From assembly GCA_021775735.1 (NCBI GenBank), contig JAJFHG010000047.1, forward strand, positions 54,257 through 118,256: a stretch of 64,000 nt of DNA, given 5' to 3'. This stretch comes from Hyphomicrobiaceae bacterium. Its GTDB lineage: Bacteria > Pseudomonadota > Alphaproteobacteria > Rhizobiales > Hyphomicrobiaceae. A program made the position numbers and the translations under genes. Positions 26,904 through 36,255 of this stretch are shown in pieces. The stretch's first letter is position 1. Every line of letters starts with the position of its first letter. Under the pieces are notes generated by a model. That model made no database searches and was not told the DNA's origin. It saw only the letters and a list, made by a program, of their open reading frames with translations.

Positions 26904-27169
26904 ACGCGACAATACTCGGAGGGCTCATTTTAGGTGTGCCCCTACTTTTAATAGGCATCTACTTTTTGTGGCGCAAATGGCGCACGGTATTCTGGATGTA
27001 CTTAGGCGCTTTGTTGCTTGGCCTTGGTTACTTAGCAAGTACGGGTGCGTTGAGCGATATGGGTTCGTGGGGCGAAGGAATCGTATTTGAGAGCATTGAG
27101 AAGCTTGAAAAGAAGATTGAGGCACCGGCACCTGCTCCAGATGCACAGCCTGCGCCTACAACGCCCTAA
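26900..27169 (+). CDS. Small membrane protein between glyQ and glyS
   Basis: An 89-residue protein with two transmembrane segments (about 5-23 and 30-50) and a C-terminal tail ending in an Ala/Pro-rich run. Its ATG overlaps the glyQ stop codon (ATGA). Unnamed membrane proteins in this position occur in related alphaproteobacteria. The function is unknown. Confidence 0.75.
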   Translation: MNATILGGLILGVPLLLIGIYFLWRKWRTVFWMYLGALLLGLGYLASTGALSDMGSWGEGIVFESIEKLEKKIEAPAPAPDAQPAPTTP

Positions 27170-27254
27170 CAACCGCCAACTAACGTGAGCCACGGGTGCA
27201 CCTGTCATGGTCAATGATAGTGGCACCCGTCGCCGTAAGGATTACAGTCTATCA

Positions 27255-29330
27255 ATGTCAGAACTTTTGCTTGAGCTTTTGTCGGAAGAAATTCCAGCCC
27301 GTATGCAACTCCGGGCAAGCGATGAGCTTTGCAAACTGGTGATTGCTGGGCTGAAAGCTGACGGCCTTGCAACTGGTGAAGCGCAAAGCTTTGCAACGCC
27401 GCGACGATTGACTTTGCATATTCAAGATATTGGAGATCACTCGCCTGCGGTGTCTGAGGAACGTAAGGGGCCGCGCGTTGATGCGCCTGAAAAAGCCATC
27501 GCAGGTTTTTTACGCGGTGCCGGGCTTGATCGCATTGAAGACGCGGAAATTGTCAGCGATCCAAAGAAGGGCGACTATTATGTCGCCCGGCGCGAACGCC
27601 CAGGCCGCCCAGCAGCCGACATCATTGCCGATGTTGTCCCTGATGTCATGCGCAAGTTTCCATGGCCGAAGTCCATGCGCTGGGGAGATGGTACCTTCCA
27701 GTGGGTACGTCCTTTGAAATCAATCATCTGCCTGTTGGGAGGCAAGGTTGTGGACTTCAAAGTTGCCGATGTTGCAAGCGGTGCTGTGACGCAAGGTCAC
27801 CGCTTTCATGGCGTAGGTGACATTACCGTCAAAAATTTTGCGGATTACAAAAAAGCGCTTGAGAAAAATAAGGTGCTGCTGGACCCGCAAGACCGTCAAG
27901 ATCGGATCGCGCAAGAGGCGGCATCGGCCGCCAAGTCCGCCAAGCTTAAACTGATTGATGATCCAGCGCTGATTGCAGAAAATGCAGGCCTTACAGAATG
28001 GCCTGTCGTTTATCTCGGTACGTTCGATAAGGACTTTCTTGAGGTGCCGGCTGAGTGCCTGACAACAGCGATGAAAACGCACCAGAAGTGCTTTTCATTG
28101 ACCAAGGGTACTAAAGGCACGCTATCCAATCACTTTCTGGCTGTCGCCAACCTTGTGCCAAAGGACGGTGGCAGTTCGATTGTCTCGGGCAATGAAAAAG
28201 TCATCAATGCCCGCCTTGCCGATGCGAAATTCTTTTGGGATCAAGATCTCAAGAAACCACTCGATGAGATGGCGTCGCAACTGTCTGCCGTGACCTTTCA
28301 TGAAAAATTGGGGACACAGGCGGACCGAGTTGAGCGTATTGCTGATCTCGCTTTTAAGTTGGCGGGCGCGTGTGATGCCGACGCGGAAGATGCGCGGCGC
28401 GCCGCCCAACTTTCCAAAGCCGATCTTGTGTCGGGGATGGTGGGTGAGTTCCCCGAACTGCAGGGCTTGATGGGCCGACGTTATGCGGAACATGCGGGCA
28501 CAAAACCTGAAATCGCGCGTGCGATTGAATTGCACTACAAGCCAAAAGGGCCATCGGATGTGGTGCCTCTGGAAGAAGATGGCGATGCGGTCGCCTGTGC
28601 CGTGGCGTTGGCTGACAAACTTGACACGCTGGTTGGTTTTTGGGCGATTGGCGAAAAGCCGACTGGCTCAGGCGATCCCTATCAGCTGAGACGCGCTGCA
28701 TTGGGTGTTATTCGCGTCCTATTGGAGAATGATCTGCGCTTGGCATTGCTGCCAGTTTTCGAGCAGCATGCCAGTAAAGCTCTTAAGCAAAAAATCGACA
28801 GCACCAACCTGCTTGCATTCTTTGCAGATCGGTTGAAGGTCTATCTTCGAGATCAAGGTGCGCGCCATGATCTGATTGATGCGGTTTTCGCACTCGATGG
28901 GCAGGATGACCTTGCACTCGTTGCTAAACGGGTAGATGCGCTGGGTGCGCTCCTGGAAACGGATGAAGGGGCGAACCTGCTTGCTGGCGTGAAACGTGCG
29001 TCCAATATTCTAGCGATTGAAGAAAAGAAAGATGGGGTGCGCTATTCCGGGGCACCCCAGTCGAGCTTGTTGAAAGAGCCTGCGGAAACGGACCTCGCTT
29101 CGGCTATGAGTAAGGTTGCAAGCGATATTGAGGCTGCGATTAATGTCGAGAACTTTACCGGTGCGATGAATGCAGTGGCAGAACTGAGACCACCGATTGA
29201 TGCATTTTTCGAAACGGTGACGGTGAATGCAGATGACCACAGCTTGCGCGAAAATCGTCTCAAGATGTTGGCCGGCATCCGTGATGCAACATCGTTTATT
29301 GCAGACTTCTCAAAAATTGCGGGCAGCTGA
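27255..29330 (+). CDS. glyS: Glycine--tRNA ligase beta subunit
   Basis: The beta subunit, which binds tRNA-Gly and is needed for activity. From ATG 27255 (MSELLLELLSEEIPARMQ) the product has 691 residues, the normal size. Family segments include ATPRRLTLHI, GTFDKDFLEVPAECL and DPYQLRRAALGVIRVLLE. The frame is open upstream to 27207, but the family begins at the chosen start. The gap to glyQ is filled by the small membrane gene. Confidence 0.96.
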   Translation: MSELLLELLSEEIPARMQLRASDELCKLVIAGLKADGLATGEAQSFATPRRLTLHIQDIGDHSPAVSEERKGPRVDAPEKAIAGFLRGAGLDRIEDAEIVSDPKKGDYYVARRERPGRPAADIIADVVPDVMRKFPWPKSMRWGDGTFQWVRPLKSIICLLGGKVVDFKVADVASGAVTQGHRFHGVGDITVKNFADYKKALEKNKVLLDPQDRQDRIAQEAASAAKSAKLKLIDDPALIAENAGLTEWPVVYLGTFDKDFLEVPAECLTTAMKTHQKCFSLTKGTKGTLSNHFLAVANLVPKDGGSSIVSGNEKVINARLADAKFFWDQDLKKPLDEMASQLSAVTFHEKLGTQADRVERIADLAFKLAGACDADAEDARRAAQLSKADLVSGMVGEFPELQGLMGRRYAEHAGTKPEIARAIELHYKPKGPSDVVPLEEDGDAVACAVALADKLDTLVGFWAIGEKPTGSGDPYQLRRAALGVIRVLLENDLRLALLPVFEQHASKALKQKIDSTNLLAFFADRLKVYLRDQGARHDLIDAVFALDGQDDLALVAKRVDALGALLETDEGANLLAGVKRASNILAIEEKKDGVRYSGAPQSSLLKEPAETDLASAMSKVASDIEAAINVENFTGAMNAVAELRPPIDAFFETVTVNADDHSLRENRLKMLAGIRDATSFIADFSKIAGS

Positions 29331-29764
29331 ACGCGCAATCTGAAAGCGTTTTATTCTGCACGAAGATCAATGGACATGACAGGTCGCCCTCACAACGCGT
29401 GACCACCAGTCGCCGAATAGACATAGGATAAGGAAGGCAGGGAGAGCTGACCCGTCTTTACATCGACCTGCCCTCAAGCCAGACGGATCCCCCGCAAGAC
29501 CCTAGACTGATCAGCTTCCCCTTGACGGTCTTGTACACGAGGTTATTCGAGAAATCTTTCTCCGATTTGGCAGCACTGTTTAACTGGGGAGAAGACGTGC
29601 GCGGAACAGTTTGGGTTGCGCGTTCTAGGCGACAATAGTTGGGCGTCTAAAAGTGCGGCTTGACAACTTTTTTGAGCGATCTTCGTTGGTTAGTGTTTGA
29701 GCTTTGCGGGTTCTCGTATGTGCGGGAAATTCGTTCTTCTTAGCTGCATCAACGAAGCATTGTT
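29331..29764. other. Convergent intergenic region, no gene seen
   Basis: About 430 nt between the converging glyS and ABC-F genes. A weak GGCAGG/CCTGCC pairing lies near 29436-29475. I see no tRNA, no recognisable small RNA and no intrinsic terminator with a good T-run. Confidence 0.5.
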
Positions 29765-31681
29765 TCAGATTTGGTTTTGCTGTGACTTCGCGGCCTCTAA
29801 TTCTTCAAGCGCGGTCAGCCACTGCTCTTCTAGGTGCGCCAAAGATTGTGCAAGTTGACCGCGCTTGATGCCTGAGGCTTTCGCTTTATCAGGGTCTTTG
29901 GCGTAGATTTCAGGGTCTGCCAGTATCACATCGAGTTTGGAAATCTTGTCGGTCAATTGGGCGATTTCTTTTTCATGTGCGGTTACCGCTTTTGTGAGCG
30001 GGGCCATGGTGGCGCGCGCTTCCGCTGCTAGACGGCGTTGCGCTGCACGGTCAGGTTTCTTGGCGTTAGACGTACCATCGGATGCTGTTTTACTTTTGCC
30101 CCTTGTTTTATTGCTGCGAGAGGCGAGTAAGTCTTGGCGATAGGCATTGATATCGTTGTCAAAGGACGTGACAGTGCCATTGTCGACCAGCCAAAGACGA
30201 TCTGCACTGGCCTCGATGAGGTGGCGGTCATGGCTGATTAAAATCACCGCCCCTTCAAATTCGGCAAGGCCATGGATAAGAGCCTGACGCGAGTCAATAT
30301 CAAGATGGTTGGTCGGCTCGTCGAGGATCAGTAAGTGCGGACCATGAAAAGTGGCGAGTGCGAGCAGTAAGCGTGCTTTTTCTCCGCCTGAGAGTTTGGC
30401 GCATGTGACATCGGCTTTGCTGGCACCAAAACCGGCAGCCCCTAAACGAGCCCGGCGCTGCGCTTCGGTGGCGTCCGGCAATAACTCAACATACAGCTGA
30501 TACGGCGTTTTGAGGGGGTTCAGCTCATCCAGTTGATGTTGCGCGAAATAGCCAGCAGAGATTTGTTTGGCACCATAGACTTTGCCATGACAGGTGCTTA
30601 ATTTTCCAGATATCAGTTTAGCGAATGTGGATTTGCCATTGCCGTTTTGACCGAGAAGCGCAATGCGGTCGTCCTGATCAATCCGTAAATTGAGATTGGA
30701 TAAGATCGGCGCATCGGGAGTGTAGCCAACACTTGCATCTTCTAAGCGAAGCAAGGGGCTTGACCGCATTTTCTCGGGGTTCGGAAACGTGATTGGTGCG
30801 ACTTGTTCTTCAATCTGGGCGACGATGGGTTGAAGTTTGGCAAGAGCCTTGATGCGGCTTTGTGCTTGTGTTGCCTTAGTCGCTTTGGCACGAAAGCGAT
30901 CAATGAACTGCTGAATGCGGCGACGCTCGTCGTCCTGCTTCTTCTTGAGTTTAAGTTCTAGGCTCTGTTTTTGACGGCGTTGGGTTTCAAAATCATCATA
31001 GCCACCGGTGGCCGTTGTCAGTTTGCCCGCGTTGAGATGAATGATGTGACTGACGGCAGTGTTTAACAAATCACGATCATGGCTGACGATGACAATCGTA
31101 TGCGGATAGCTCCGCATATAGTTTTCAAGCCACAACGTGCCTTCAAGATCAAGGTAGTTGGTCGGCTCATCAAGCAGAAGGATTTCTGGTTCCAGGAAGA
31201 GGACAGAGGCGAGCGCCACGCGCATCCGCCAGCCTCCAGAGAAGTCTTGGCATGGGCGTTGTTGTGCGAGGTTGTCAAAGCCAAGGCCCGCTAGAATAGC
31301 AGCGGCCCGCGCAGGTGCGGAGTGGGCGTTGATGTCGGTCAGACGCAATTGAATTTCCGCGATACGGTTGGGGTCGGTTGCGGTTTCCGCTTCAGTCATC
31401 AGGTCGGCGCGTTCAAGGTCTGAAGCGACCACCCAGTCGATAATGCTTTTGTCAGTGCCAGGCGCTTCTTGTTCCACATAACCAATTTTAGCGCCCTTCG
31501 ACGTGGTGATGGAACCTGACTCGGTTGCGAGATCACCGCGGATAATTTTGAGAAGTGTGGATTTGCCCGCACCGTTGCGCCCCACCAATCCAACCTTATG
31601 GCTTGTTGGAATGGCAACGGTTGCGCCATCGAGGATGAGCTTGCCTTCGATGCGATAGACGACGTCGTTGATGTGCAGCAT
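29765..31681 (-). CDS. ABC-F family ATPase (YheS-like)
   Basis: A soluble twin-ATPase protein that acts on ribosomes rather than transporting. The 638-residue product has two nucleotide-binding domains: Walker A GRNGAGKST (34-42) and later GQNGNGKST; signatures FSGGWRMR and LSGGEKAR; Walker B followed by LLLDEPTN and LILDEPTNHLD. A basic, coiled inter-domain linker (KLKKKQDDERRRIQQF) and a C-terminal coiled coil are present. Length and C-terminal extension fit the YheS group. No membrane helix is seen. Confidence 0.92.
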   Translation of the reverse strand: MLHINDVVYRIEGKLILDGATVAIPTSHKVGLVGRNGAGKSTLLKIIRGDLATESGSITTSKGAKIGYVEQEAPGTDKSIIDWVVASDLERADLMTEAETATDPNRIAEIQLRLTDINAHSAPARAAAILAGLGFDNLAQQRPCQDFSGGWRMRVALASVLFLEPEILLLDEPTNYLDLEGTLWLENYMRSYPHTIVIVSHDRDLLNTAVSHIIHLNAGKLTTATGGYDDFETQRRQKQSLELKLKKKQDDERRRIQQFIDRFRAKATKATQAQSRIKALAKLQPIVAQIEEQVAPITFPNPEKMRSSPLLRLEDASVGYTPDAPILSNLNLRIDQDDRIALLGQNGNGKSTFAKLISGKLSTCHGKVYGAKQISAGYFAQHQLDELNPLKTPYQLYVELLPDATEAQRRARLGAAGFGASKADVTCAKLSGGEKARLLLALATFHGPHLLILDEPTNHLDIDSRQALIHGLAEFEGAVILISHDRHLIEASADRLWLVDNGTVTSFDNDINAYRQDLLASRSNKTRGKSKTASDGTSNAKKPDRAAQRRLAAEARATMAPLTKAVTAHEKEIAQLTDKISKLDVILADPEIYAKDPDKAKASGIKRGQLAQSLAHLEEQWLTALEELEAAKSQQNQI

Positions 31682-31777
31682 GCAGGGCGTGTGTTGGCGT
31701 GTTGGAGGAAACCTAAGACAAGTCCTTGCTGTAACCTGAATTGGTCGAGACGGCCACCAGGTCCGGCCACAAGAAGC

Positions 31778-33064
31778 CTATCCCGAGACGACCGGACGCA
31801 GGGTCTCGTGTAGCAACCGTTCCTGGGTTTCTGCATTCTCTAAGCTGAGATGGGCGGTAAACCAGTCCTGCACCATTTGGCAGACGCGCGAAGGTGGTGC
31901 TTGAGACAGGGCCTGGGGATTTGCAAACAATTGAATGTCTTCTTTGTTCCAACCTATTTTAGCAAGTTGGCTGGTTAGGGCTTCATAATCTGATTTTTGT
32001 GGTGCTGTGCGGGTTATCGGCGCCTTGGCCCCTTCGACAGAGGCTTTGAAAGTCGCGAGCAATTGGCCATGGATAGCAGTACTGCTGTCTCCTGGCTTGC
32101 GCATGGCTTCAACGACAGCCGGGCTTGCTTCACCTTTGGAGATAAATGTGAAGCATGGCTCTGGGCCCTGACCTGCAAGTTCTTTGAGGTTATTGAGGAA
32201 AGTGGAGGCAACGTTGGTGAGGCTTTGTGGGCTGGAGGCCAACACCTGTTTGGCATGACGTCGCCGCAGCTCGATGAGACGTGAGATCAACAGCTCAGAT
32301 AGCTTGCGTTCAAAATTGTCGTTTTGGTCTAAGCGGTCGGCATTTTTTAAAACGTTGCCATACCATGCTGGGTATTGGTTTTTCAGGAACTGCCATAACT
32401 CTGCTTTTTGCAGCCTCTTATCGATGTCAATGCGCTGAGTTGTTGTCAGTGCGATTTTGGGTTGTTCTTGCGTCTTATCAGCTTGTTGGGGGGCTTTAAC
32501 GATAGTAACGGCCTTTGAGGTTGATCCTGTCTGATCAATGATGGAAGGTGGTCCGCTTAAATAAAACCATATTCCAACACCCGTAAGCGTTCCCAACACC
32601 AATGCGCTAACAAGCGCACGGTCCCATCCTGGCTTGCGCCCACCGTCCGCTCCGTCTTCGTAATAATCTCCCGCTTCGCTTGTCTGCGTACCAAAGTCCG
32701 TCGGATTTCCTGTCGGTGTAGTAAGTGTTGAGGGGTCTGTGCCTGACGTCGCGGCACCATGAGGGGACGGTGAACCCGTTGGATTGTGCGATGGCGCGGA
32801 GGGTGCGCCTGGTCTTGGTGCCGTCGATTGTGCACCTATGGTCGTGGGTGCTTGCTGCTGAGCTGTGGGTGAAGGCTGCAGTTTTTTAGGTGGGAAAATG
32901 GAAAATGCAGGCCGCCAATCTGGGAATCCCTGCCGCCAAATAAGATCTGTTGCGCGCAGATGCCCACGCTCAACAAACAGCTGCATTTCAGATTCGTTTA
33001 ACGGCCCATGTTGCGCACCGTCACGGGCGATAAACCAAGCATCGTCGGATTTCATTTCACTCAT
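31778..33064 (-). CDS. GYF_2 (DUF4339) domain single-pass membrane protein
   Basis: About 428 residues. An N-terminal GYF_2 domain (about 8-55, with AWFIARDGAQHGPLNESEM and IWRQGFPDWRPA) precedes a long Pro/Ser/Thr-rich linker, a single transmembrane helix (about 149-170), and a helical C-terminal part with no named domain. The orientation would place GYF and linker in the cytoplasm. GYF_2 domains bind proline-rich peptides; partners here are unknown. It follows the gap upstream of ndk and reads away from it. Confidence 0.8.
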   Translation of the reverse strand: MSEMKSDDAWFIARDGAQHGPLNESEMQLFVERGHLRATDLIWRQGFPDWRPAFSIFPPKKLQPSPTAQQQAPTTIGAQSTAPRPGAPSAPSHNPTGSPSPHGAATSGTDPSTLTTPTGNPTDFGTQTSEAGDYYEDGADGGRKPGWDRALVSALVLGTLTGVGIWFYLSGPPSIIDQTGSTSKAVTIVKAPQQADKTQEQPKIALTTTQRIDIDKRLQKAELWQFLKNQYPAWYGNVLKNADRLDQNDNFERKLSELLISRLIELRRRHAKQVLASSPQSLTNVASTFLNNLKELAGQGPEPCFTFISKGEASPAVVEAMRKPGDSSTAIHGQLLATFKASVEGAKAPITRTAPQKSDYEALTSQLAKIGWNKEDIQLFANPQALSQAPPSRVCQMVQDWFTAHLSLENAETQERLLHETLRPVVSG

Positions 33065-33415
33065 TGTCAATTCGATCGTGGCTTCAAGGCGGCTTTTAGG
33101 GCGGACAACAACAAAGTCGACTAGCGCCTTGCCAGCGGTCCCAGTTTAGTAATTTTCTGAGCCTTTCAACCGGATTCGTCAACGCTTCAGTCTTGAGACC
33201 ATTGCAAAGCGACGGTTTGATGGCATCAATTTATAGAGAAAAGACGAAATTATGTTTCTTTTCAGTTCGTTGCACACACTCGTTGATCTTTCGTTTGGGT
33301 TGCCTGAAACCATAGACTGCGCCGACTGGCCGCTTGTGGCCTGGGGAACGGGCGGGCTATAAGGCGCGCAACTTCGATCAAAATTCCATTCGTTTCCAAG
33401 AAAGAGAGCATACCA
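33065..33415. other. Divergent promoter region, GYF protein and ndk
   Basis: About 350 nt between divergent genes, with a candidate ndk promoter near its right end. No open frame looks real here. Confidence 0.5.
33334..33362 (+). promoter_or_regulatory. Candidate promoter of ndk
   Basis: TTGTGG (33334-33339) and CTATAA (33357-33362) are 17 nt apart. The resulting start would lie about 45 nt before the ndk ATG. The motifs are moderate matches. Confidence 0.35.
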
Positions 33416-33838
33416 ATGGCCGTTGAGCGCACATTTTCAATTATCAAACCTGACGCAACGGGGCGCAATCTAACAGGTGCGATCAATGCTGTGATCGAGG
33501 CTGCTGGTTTGCGGATCGTCGGCCAGAAGCGTGTGCAATGGACCCGCGCTGACGCAGAACAGTTTTATGCCGAGCACAATGGCCGTCCGTTCTTTGAAGA
33601 GCTGGTGACGTTTATGACCTCAGCCCCCATCGTGTTGCAGGTTCTGGAAGGTGAAGATGCGATTGCACAGTACCGTCAAATCATGGGTGCAACTGATCCT
33701 GCCGAAGCAGACCAAGGAACGATCCGTAAAGAGTTTGCGCTGTCAAAGGGTGAAAACTCGACCCATGGTTCTGACAGCCCAGAGTCTGCCAAGCGCGAAA
33801 TAGAGATGAACTTCAAGCCAGAAGAAATTGTTGGGTAA
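33416..33838 (+). CDS. ndk: Nucleoside diphosphate kinase
   Basis: It transfers the gamma phosphate between nucleoside triphosphates and diphosphates through a phospho-histidine. The 140-residue product is the family length: [14 protein letters not shown] at the start, and [16 protein letters not shown] near the end containing the catalytic His (in THGSD). AAGAAAGAGAG lies just upstream of the ATG. A strong terminator follows. Confidence 0.97.
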   Translation: MAVERTFSIIKPDATGRNLTGAINAVIEAAGLRIVGQKRVQWTRADAEQFYAEHNGRPFFEELVTFMTSAPIVLQVLEGEDAIAQYRQIMGATDPAEADQGTIRKEFALSKGENSTHGSDSPESAKREIEMNFKPEEIVG

Positions 33839-33861
33839 TGAAAACTAAGCATTGAATGCAA

Positions 33862-33904
33862 AACGGGCACATTACGAAAATTCGTAATGTGCCCGTTCTT
33901 TTTC
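33862..33904 (+). terminator. Strong intrinsic terminator of ndk
   Basis: A perfect 17-bp stem at 33862-33878 and 33881-33897 with a 2-nt centre, followed by CTTTTTC. It also sits at the 3' end of the converging P450 gene. Confidence 0.88.
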
Positions 33905-33917
33905 AAAAAAATAAGAC

Positions 33918-35276
33918 CTAGCTCAGCTCACGTACCTTGAATAACAGCCCACCGCGTGGTGTCAGCGTGACCGTCGCATTGATACGCGGAGGTTCAAGGC
34001 CAACATACTCTGTCCGGAAGCGACGCAGAAGAAGCGAGAGGGCGAGTGTGTTCTCTAATTGACTCATCGCTCCACCAGGGCATGAGCGTTTTCCTGCGCC
34101 AAATGGGATGTAGCTGTATTTGACCTGTTTCTTCGTCTTGTCCATCCAGCGCTCTGGGCGGAATTCCTCCGGCTCATCCCAATATTTTGGATTGTGATGC
34201 GCACCGTAGCTAAACAACACAATGCGGTCGCCCGCCTTAATCTGTTTGCCTGCAATCTCGTCATCTTCAGCCGCGACGCGGATCAAGCTCCAGACGGGCG
34301 GATAGAGCCGCATGGTTTCTTGAATGACAGCGCGCGTATACTGCAGCTTGGAATAGTCATCGGCAGTTGGCTCTCTGTCTCCACATACGGTTTCGCCTTC
34401 TCGGCGAATGCGTACGGCAGCTTCGGGGTGTTTTGAGGTGAGATAGAGCGCCCATGATAAAGTTAGCGCAGTCGTTTCAGTGCCAGCCCACAGATATTGC
34501 TTGATTTCATCAACGGCTTGCTGGTGATCAAACTCAGGCATGTCAGGATCAGCAACAGCAGCTTCAATCATCTTCAGAAGCGATTGTTCGCGACCTTCGC
34601 GTGGGTCGGCACCGAGGACTGCAAGCGGCACACTCCACCATTCTTTTACAGCCTTGGCAGTTTCTTCGCCGGTGATTTCAAAAAGTTCATCCGACTGTTT
34701 TTTGAGCCGTATCTCTTTGTGATTCATGACGTCGGTGTAGGTCTTGACGCATTTGAATACAAAGTGCGGATTAAATGGCAGGTCACGATCAAAGAGTGCT
34801 TTGCAGATCATGTCGGCTGCAAGTGTCCAGGTCTGCTCAACCATCTCGACCGTTTTGCCGCTCGCGGCATAGCTTGCCCAGATGTCCATTTTATCTTTGA
34901 TCGCCGTATTGAAATACGGGATGTAATCGGCAAATACACTTGGGTGGAATGCAGGTTGTTGCGGCATGCGAATTTTTTGCCACAACGCACCATCGTTGGT
35001 GATCATGGATTTACCGAAGATCGGTTTCAGACCATCAAAATATTTGATGTAACTGTCCGCCTTTGTCACCAGAACATGTTTGAAGTATTCAGGTTCAGTG
35101 ACCAGCACAACACGTTGGTTCGCCATGTTCACAGGAATGACAGGTCCGTACCGCTCGGCCATCTGCAACAGAAGGCCCATTGGATTTTCCGGATTTTTCA
35201 GCAGTGGGGTTAAATTGAACCAAATGCTGCTCTCGTCACCCAATTTTCCGATATGTGAGTCTTGTTGTGTGGTCAT
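33918..35276 (-). CDS. Cytochrome P450
   Basis: A haem-thiolate monooxygenase of 452 residues without a membrane anchor. The I-helix AGTETTAL, the K-helix ETMR (ExxR), the meander EEFRPERW, and the haem loop FGAGKRSCPGG with ligand Cys399 are intact. ATG 35276 has GGAGAG about 12 nt upstream; ATG 35300 is in frame. No ferredoxin or reductase gene is next to it, so it would use partners from elsewhere. The substrate cannot be read. A palindromic operator-like site lies about 25 nt upstream of the start. The length and sequence suggest the bacterial class close to CYP4-like fatty-acid hydroxylases, with low certainty. Confidence 0.94.
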   Translation of the reverse strand: MTTQQDSHIGKLGDESSIWFNLTPLLKNPENPMGLLLQMAERYGPVIPVNMANQRVVLVTEPEYFKHVLVTKADSYIKYFDGLKPIFGKSMITNDGALWQKIRMPQQPAFHPSVFADYIPYFNTAIKDKMDIWASYAASGKTVEMVEQTWTLAADMICKALFDRDLPFNPHFVFKCVKTYTDVMNHKEIRLKKQSDELFEITGEETAKAVKEWWSVPLAVLGADPREGREQSLLKMIEAAVADPDMPEFDHQQAVDEIKQYLWAGTETTALTLSWALYLTSKHPEAAVRIRREGETVCGDREPTADDYSKLQYTRAVIQETMRLYPPVWSLIRVAAEDDEIAGKQIKAGDRIVLFSYGAHHNPKYWDEPEEFRPERWMDKTKKQVKYSYIPFGAGKRSCPGGAMSQLENTLALSLLLRRFRTEYVGLEPPRINATVTLTPRGGLLFKVRELS

Positions 35277-35301
35277 TCTCGTGATCTCTCCAAGCCGCAT
35301 C

Positions 35302-35325
35302 TTAGAACAATGATCTGTGCTCTAA
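35302..35325. promoter_or_regulatory. Imperfect palindrome upstream of P450 gene (TetR-like operator)
   Basis: Two 12-nt half-sites, TTAGAACAATGA and the complement of TCTGTGCTCTAA, match at 9 of 12 positions. TTAGA/TCTAA form the outer arms. The centre is 37 nt upstream of the P450 start codon. Size and arm sequence resemble TetR-family operators. No TetR gene is in the window. Confidence 0.5.
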
Positions 35326-35553
35326 AATAAGGCGATCCGAATATCGACACTGCGCGGCGAAGGCGGTTGGAAACGAATAGCCAACAAAGTTCCCGCACGT
35401 GTGAGCGTTGACGCTGTCATTAGGTAGGCAGACACGCGTACCAATATCACAGTCGCGTCTACACCCGAGGTGAGGTGCTGTCCATGCAACGTGGTGCCGC
35501 CGCGTCGTTTTTTCCGGGCGCAGAGGTGCTAAGGTTCCAGAATACTTAGAAAA

Positions 35554-36225
35554 TTATGGCAGCTTCGGCGAGAATAGCGTCATGTGCTGGTTAATTGCAT
35601 CGGCTATTTTTACCTGCTCACCAATCACTTTGGCGCGCCCGCTAGCGACCATGGCCAAGGCGTTTGGGTAAATTTTATGCTCTGCTTCAAGAACTCGTGC
35701 TGCAAGTGTGTCTGCGCTATCGTCAGCGTGAACGGGCACTGCCGCTTGTGCAATGATTGGTCCCACATCCATTTTGCTGCGCACAAAGTGCACGGAGCAG
35801 CCAGCCACTTTGCAACCAGCATCCAACGCACGTTGATGCGTATTCAGCCCTTTAAATGAAGGTAGCAACGAAGGGTGGATATTGATCAGGCGATCACGCC
35901 ATGTTGTCACAAAGTCTTCTGTTAACAAGCGCATGAAACCTGCAAGTGCAATCAAATCAATTTTGGCAGTTTGTAAGACGCCCGTGAGTTGACCGTCAAA
36001 ATGTGCGCGGTTCTCGTAGAGCTTGTGATCCATACCGAGCGTTGGCAAGCCTTGCGCTTTGGCCCACTCAAGGCCGGGTGCTTCTGGGCGGTTGGCAATC
36101 ACCAGGGCGATCTCGGCGGGATATCCCGATGTTTTCGCGGCCTCCACCAGCGACATCATGTTGGAGCCGCGTCCGGATATGAGGATCGCAACACGTGGTT
36201 TTTTGGTTGGGATGGATTGGTTCAT
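35554..36225 (-). CDS. purN: Phosphoribosylglycinamide formyltransferase
   Basis: Formyl-THF-dependent GAR transformylase, the third step of purine synthesis. The 223-residue product has ISGRGSNM (17-24), the folate-binding and catalytic stretch INIHPSLLPSFKG, and the later VGPIIAQAAVPV. It follows purM on the same strand with 30 nt between, a standard purM-purN pair. Confidence 0.96.
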   Translation of the reverse strand: MNQSIPTKKPRVAILISGRGSNMMSLVEAAKTSGYPAEIALVIANRPEAPGLEWAKAQGLPTLGMDHKLYENRAHFDGQLTGVLQTAKIDLIALAGFMRLLTEDFVTTWRDRLINIHPSLLPSFKGLNTHQRALDAGCKVAGCSVHFVRSKMDVGPIIAQAAVPVHADDSADTLAARVLEAEHKIYPNALAMVASGRAKVIGEQVKIADAINQHMTLFSPKLP

Positions 36226-36255
36226 GCTGATGGAGGTCCGCTCATGGTTGGTCGG

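Noticed and set aside
29331..29764. Possible SRP, tmRNA or RNase P RNA in the glyS / ABC-F gap
   Set aside because: None of the conserved signature sequences I know for these RNAs is present.
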